NCBI GenBank assembly: GCA_030590265.1
Contig: JAUUYW010000109.1
Span: 1 to 9,535, forward strand
Direction: 5' to 3'
DNA from: Candidatus Krumholzibacteriia bacterium
GTDB lineage: Bacteria > Krumholzibacteriota > Krumholzibacteriia > LZORAL124-64-63
Length of the DNA stretch: 9,535 nucleotides
Part shown: positions 6,865 through 9,535 of the stretch, in pieces
Layout of the letters: the number at the start of each line of letters is the position of its first letter
How positions within the stretch are numbered: position 1 is the first letter of the stretch
The notes under the pieces: generated by a model
Databases searched by the model: none
Told to the model about the DNA's origin: nothing
What the model saw: only the letters and a program-made list of their open reading frames with translations
Made by a program: the position numbers and the translations under genes

Positions 6865-8079
6865 GTGAGCACCACAACTATGTTTGTTTGGAAGGGAAAG
6901 ACGGCCAAAGGCGAAAGTCTGTCCGGCGAGTACGAAGCCACTGACCGTAAGGTAGTGGGAAATTATCTGCGAAAAAGGCGCATTGTCATTTCTTCCATCA
7001 AGAAGAAGCCCAAGGATATCGAGATTTCGTTTCTCCAGAAAAAGGGCGTGGGGGTTAAGGACCTGGCGGTTTTCACCCGTCAGTTTGCCACCATGGTTAA
7101 CGCAGGTTTGCCTCTGGTGCAATGTCTGGATATTCTGGGGCGGCAACTGGAAAAACCGCATTTCAAAAAAGTGGTGCAGGATGTCATGGCAGATGTTGAG
7201 GGTGGCACGACCCTGGCCGAAGCCATGGAAAAGCATCCTAAAATTTTCAGTGATCTGTATGTGAACATGATCGCCGCCGGTGAAGCAGGCGGTATTTTGG
7301 ATGTTATCCTGAACCGGTTGGCTGTGTTCCTTGAGAAAGCCGACGCCCTGGCACGCAAAGTCAAAGGTGCGATGACTTATCCCGTCATTGTTCTGACGGT
7401 GGCTGGTGGGGCCTGCATCTTTATGCTGATGTTCGTGATCCCGGTATTCGCCAAGATGTTCAGTGACTTTGGTGGGGAGTTGCCTACACCTACTCGTATC
7501 GTCATGAATCTTTCCGATTTTATTCGTGGCTATTGGTGGGCTCTTCTCTCGGGGTCCTTGGCCATTTCGTTTGCCTACAAAACATACCGGAAAACTGAAA
7601 ATGGACGTTTTGTAACGGACAAGTTGGCCATGAAAGTTCCTGTTCTGGGAACTGTAATTCAAAAAAGTGCCGTCGCCCGTTTCACACGCACTCTTGGCAC
7701 CCTGATCAGTTCCGGGGTCCCAATCCTGCAGGGTTTGGAAATCACCAGCCGAACTGCAGGCAATACTGTTATTCAGCGAGCCATCGAAAAAACATCGGAA
7801 GCCATCAGCCAGGGTGAGACCATTGCTGCGCCTTTGAAAGAGAGTGGTGTTTTTCCGCCCATGGTTACGCAAATGATCGGCATTGGTGAACAAACCGGTG
7901 CCCTTGATGAAATGTTGTCCAAAATCGCCGATTTTTACGACGACGAAGTGGATTCGGCGGTGGATGCCCTGACCGCAGCCATTGAACCGATAATGATTGT
8001 GGTCATGGGCGGAATGGTTGGCAGCATGCTGGTGGCCATGTATTTGCCCATGTTCAAAATGTCCAGCATTGTGGGGTGA
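6865..8079 (+). CDS. pilC: Type IV pilus inner-membrane platform protein PilC
   Basis: A 404-residue PilC/GspF-family protein, the usual length. It sits in the inner membrane and passes the rotation of PilB or PilT to the pilus base. A short N-terminal region (FVWKGKTAKGESLSGEYEA) is followed by two homologous T2SSF cytoplasmic domains. The first, near residues 66-170, has FTRQFATMVNAGLPL and AAGEAGG. The second, near 268-370, has FTRTLGTLISSGVPI and GIGEQTGALDEML. Membrane segments lie at about 171-196, 222-240 and 372-395. The start is GTG with GGAAGGGAA (6851-6859) just upstream. ATG codon 6 is too far from that site. The gene sits 14 nt after pilT and 4 nt before pilS. GspF of type II secretion has the same fold, so the assignment rests on the neighbours. 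Confidence 0.94.
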   Translation: MSTTTMFVWKGKTAKGESLSGEYEATDRKVVGNYLRKRRIVISSIKKKPKDIEISFLQKKGVGVKDLAVFTRQFATMVNAGLPLVQCLDILGRQLEKPHFKKVVQDVMADVEGGTTLAEAMEKHPKIFSDLYVNMIAAGEAGGILDVILNRLAVFLEKADALARKVKGAMTYPVIVLTVAGGACIFMLMFVIPVFAKMFSDFGGELPTPTRIVMNLSDFIRGYWWALLSGSLAISFAYKTYRKTENGRFVTDKLAMKVPVLGTVIQKSAVARFTRTLGTLISSGVPILQGLEITSRTAGNTVIQRAIEKTSEAISQGETIAAPLKESGVFPPMVTQMIGIGEQTGALDEMLSKIADFYDDEVDSAVDALTAAIEPIMIVVMGGMVGSMLVAMYLPMFKMSSIVG

Positions 8080-8083
8080 CCCA

Positions 8084-9535
8084 TTGGACCTGTTTTCATT
8101 GGGCGACAAAACCAAGCGAATAGGCGGCCGACGTTTTGTTGGTCGCTTGATTCTGCTGTTGGTTTTGTCGTTGATTGCAGCCATGGCCTATCGTCTGGCA
8201 CCTGAAAAAACCTCGGGCACCGGAATGATTGGTACCTTGGCCGTTTTGGGCACTTCCATTGGCCTGGCCTGGATGGTCGAAGCGGGGCGCTGGAACAGCC
8301 GTGCTCTTATCCCCATACAAATGATTGTTGATGTGTTCGCGGTGGGGCTGGTTGCGTTTTTCTCAGGACAAAACTCCGGGGTTATTGCTCTTTTGCTTAT
8401 TTCTGCAGTCATGGTGCAGGCCTTGACCTGGAATTTTTTCCGCCGGGGCCTGATCATGCAAAAGCAGGACGCGTTGAACCATTTGCGGGTGCAGAAAGCG
8501 CGCTGGGAAGTGCGCAACATCATTGACAACATTCGCAGTGGTCTGCTGACTGTCGATCGCCAGGGTGTGGTCATTCGGGTTAACCCGGCCTGTTGCCGCA
8601 TCCTGGAAATGGAAGATCGTGATATGCTGGGGCGCAAACTCTGCGACATTTGTCGTGGCGGCATGGAACAACTCACTGAAACAATCCTGCCGGTGGCCAC
8701 CGGTGCTCCGGCAGTGGACCGTGGTGAAGTTCAGCTCAAACGCATGGGGCGGGACATGCCCATTGGACTCAACGTCAATCATCTCACTGCTCCCAACGGA
8801 AAAATCATTGGGGCCATTTCCATTTTTACCGATCTGACCCGGGAAAAGGAAATGGGCGAGCGTGTCCGTCAAAGTGATCGCCTTGCTGCCATCGGTGAAT
8901 TGGCTGCCAGTATTGCCCATGAAATTCGCAATCCTTTGGCCAGCATTCGTGGCAGCGTGGAAATGCTTTCCGATGATTTGGAACTGGATGGCGACCAGGC
9001 CCAACTGATGGCTTTGGTGCTGAAAGAAAGTGCTCGGGTCAACACCATCATCAACGATTTTTTGGCCTATTCCCGCATGCGCGCCACCACTCGGCGACGC
9101 TTCAAGGGACAGGAATTCCGGGATGAAATTTCTCTGCAGATCAGGCAGCACATTGCAGCCAAAAGTGGCAATGTGCGTCTCCATTGCGATATCCAACCCG
9201 AAGACATGGATGTGGTGGCCGACCCTGGTCAGTTGACCCAAATGGCCTTGAATTTGGTGATCAATGCCTGTGAAGCCATGAACTATCAAGGGGAGCTGCG
9301 GCTGCGTTTGAGATTGCTGGCTGCCGGCACCAGCCAGGAACTGGTGGTGACCGACAACGGCCCGGGAGTGGACGACGATATGCGCCATGAGCTGTTCACA
9401 CCATTTGCCACCAACAAGGAAAAAGGAACCGGCCTGGGATTGAGCATTGTCCAACGCATTGCCAACGCCCATGGCGGCGATGTGCGCCACGAAGAGGCCC
9501 CGGGTGGTGGTACCACATTCAGGGTTCGGTGGCCC
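8084..9535 (+). CDS. pilS: PilS-type membrane sensor histidine kinase (3' end outside window)
   Basis: The frame is open from TTG 8084 to the window edge with no stop: 484 residues. The sequence already reaches GGGTTFRV, usually within a few residues of the end of such kinases. The protein senses a signal, autophosphorylates on His and passes phosphate to a response regulator, normally PilR, which drives sigma-54-dependent pilin transcription. Visible parts are a basic N-terminus, four hydrophobic helices at about 20-38, 47-66, 75-94 and 98-118, and a PAS domain at about 140-265. The kinase core has H-box AHEIRNPLASIRG with His279, N-box NLVINACEAM with Asn394, G1 DNGPG at 424-428, and G2 GTGLGL at 448-453. 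P. aeruginosa PilS has six helices; only four are seen here. Cys170, Cys171, Cys187 and Cys190 cluster in the PAS domain. The TTG lies 4 nt after the pilC stop, with a weak GGGGTGA site; TTG 8069 is an alternative. An NtrB-like kinase is the other reading, but the operon favours PilS. Confidence 0.85.
   Translation, partial: MDLFSLGDKTKRIGGRRFVGRLILLLVLSLIAAMAYRLAPEKTSGTGMIGTLAVLGTSIGLAWMVEAGRWNSRALIPIQMIVDVFAVGLVAFFSGQNSGVIALLLISAVMVQALTWNFFRRGLIMQKQDALNHLRVQKARWEVRNIIDNIRSGLLTVDRQGVVIRVNPACCRILEMEDRDMLGRKLCDICRGGMEQLTETILPVATGAPAVDRGEVQLKRMGRDMPIGLNVNHLTAPNGKIIGAISIFTDLTREKEMGERVRQSDRLAAIGELAASIAHEIRNPLASIRGSVEMLSDDLELDGDQAQLMALVLKESARVNTIINDFLAYSRMRATTRRRFKGQEFRDEISLQIRQHIAAKSGNVRLHCDIQPEDMDVVADPGQLTQMALNLVINACEAMNYQGELRLRLRLLAAGTSQELVVTDNGPGVDDDMRHELFTPFATNKEKGTGLGLSIVQRIANAHGGDVRHEEAPGGGTTFRVRWP

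Noticed and set aside
4060..8079. Type II secretion genes (gspE, gspF) instead of pilus genes
   Set aside because: A retraction ATPase (PilT) between the two and a PilS kinase after them point to a type IV pilus; no other gsp genes are visible.
6847..8184. 445-codon open frame on the - strand opposite pilC
   Set aside because: A shadow of pilC. Its translation is low-complexity in style (rich in His, Gln, Asn) with no family features, while the + strand has full PilC motifs.
8363..9490. 375-codon open frame on the - strand opposite pilS
   Set aside because: A shadow of pilS, which has all kinase boxes in order on the + strand.

Overview
The window is one strand-consistent block of seven genes, all on the + strand, from a diderm (outer-membrane-bearing) bacterium of moderate GC content. 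The diderm call rests on a TonB-dependent-receptor-like outer-membrane barrel. The gene order pilB-pilT-pilC-pilS is typical of deltaproteobacterial (Myxococcota-like) and FCB-type lineages. I cannot name the phylum from the sequence alone.

Layout: (1) 3-785, the 3' end of an acidic, TPR-containing protein cut by the window edge. (2) 861-3485, a very unusual single reading frame. It joins a six-helix ECF-transporter S-component-like membrane domain, a cytoplasmic basic loop with a signal-peptide-like segment ending in an AxA site, and a TonB-dependent-receptor-like plug and barrel. (3) about 3512-3940, a ComEA-like helix-hairpin-helix DNA-binding protein in a different frame, butted against the end of the fusion gene with no clear canonical start. 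(4) 4060-5757 pilB, (5) 5777-6850 pilT, (6) 6865-8079 pilC and (7) 8084-9535 pilS (3' end cut, probably only a few residues short). These last four are spaced by 19, 14 and 4 nt and almost certainly form one operon, with pilR expected next.

Function: PilB powers extension and PilT retraction of a type IV pilus, PilC is the inner-membrane platform, and PilS is the sensor kinase that normally controls pilin transcription through PilR. ComEA next to this set suggests that the pilus may serve DNA uptake. The fusion gene upstream is a nutrient-uptake gene by its parts. Its association with the pilus genes may be simple neighbourhood.

The point most worth following is the S-component/outer-membrane-receptor fusion. 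Its topology (six helices, a positive cytoplasmic loop, then a signal-peptide-like helix ending ARA-Q) fits a precursor cut by signal peptidase into an inner-membrane vitamin-binding subunit and an outer-membrane receptor. Secondary points are a four-cysteine cluster in the PilS PAS region, degenerate MshEN motifs in PilB, a 12-bp tandem repeat encoding a His/Gln-rich N-terminus, and a run of non-ATG start codons.
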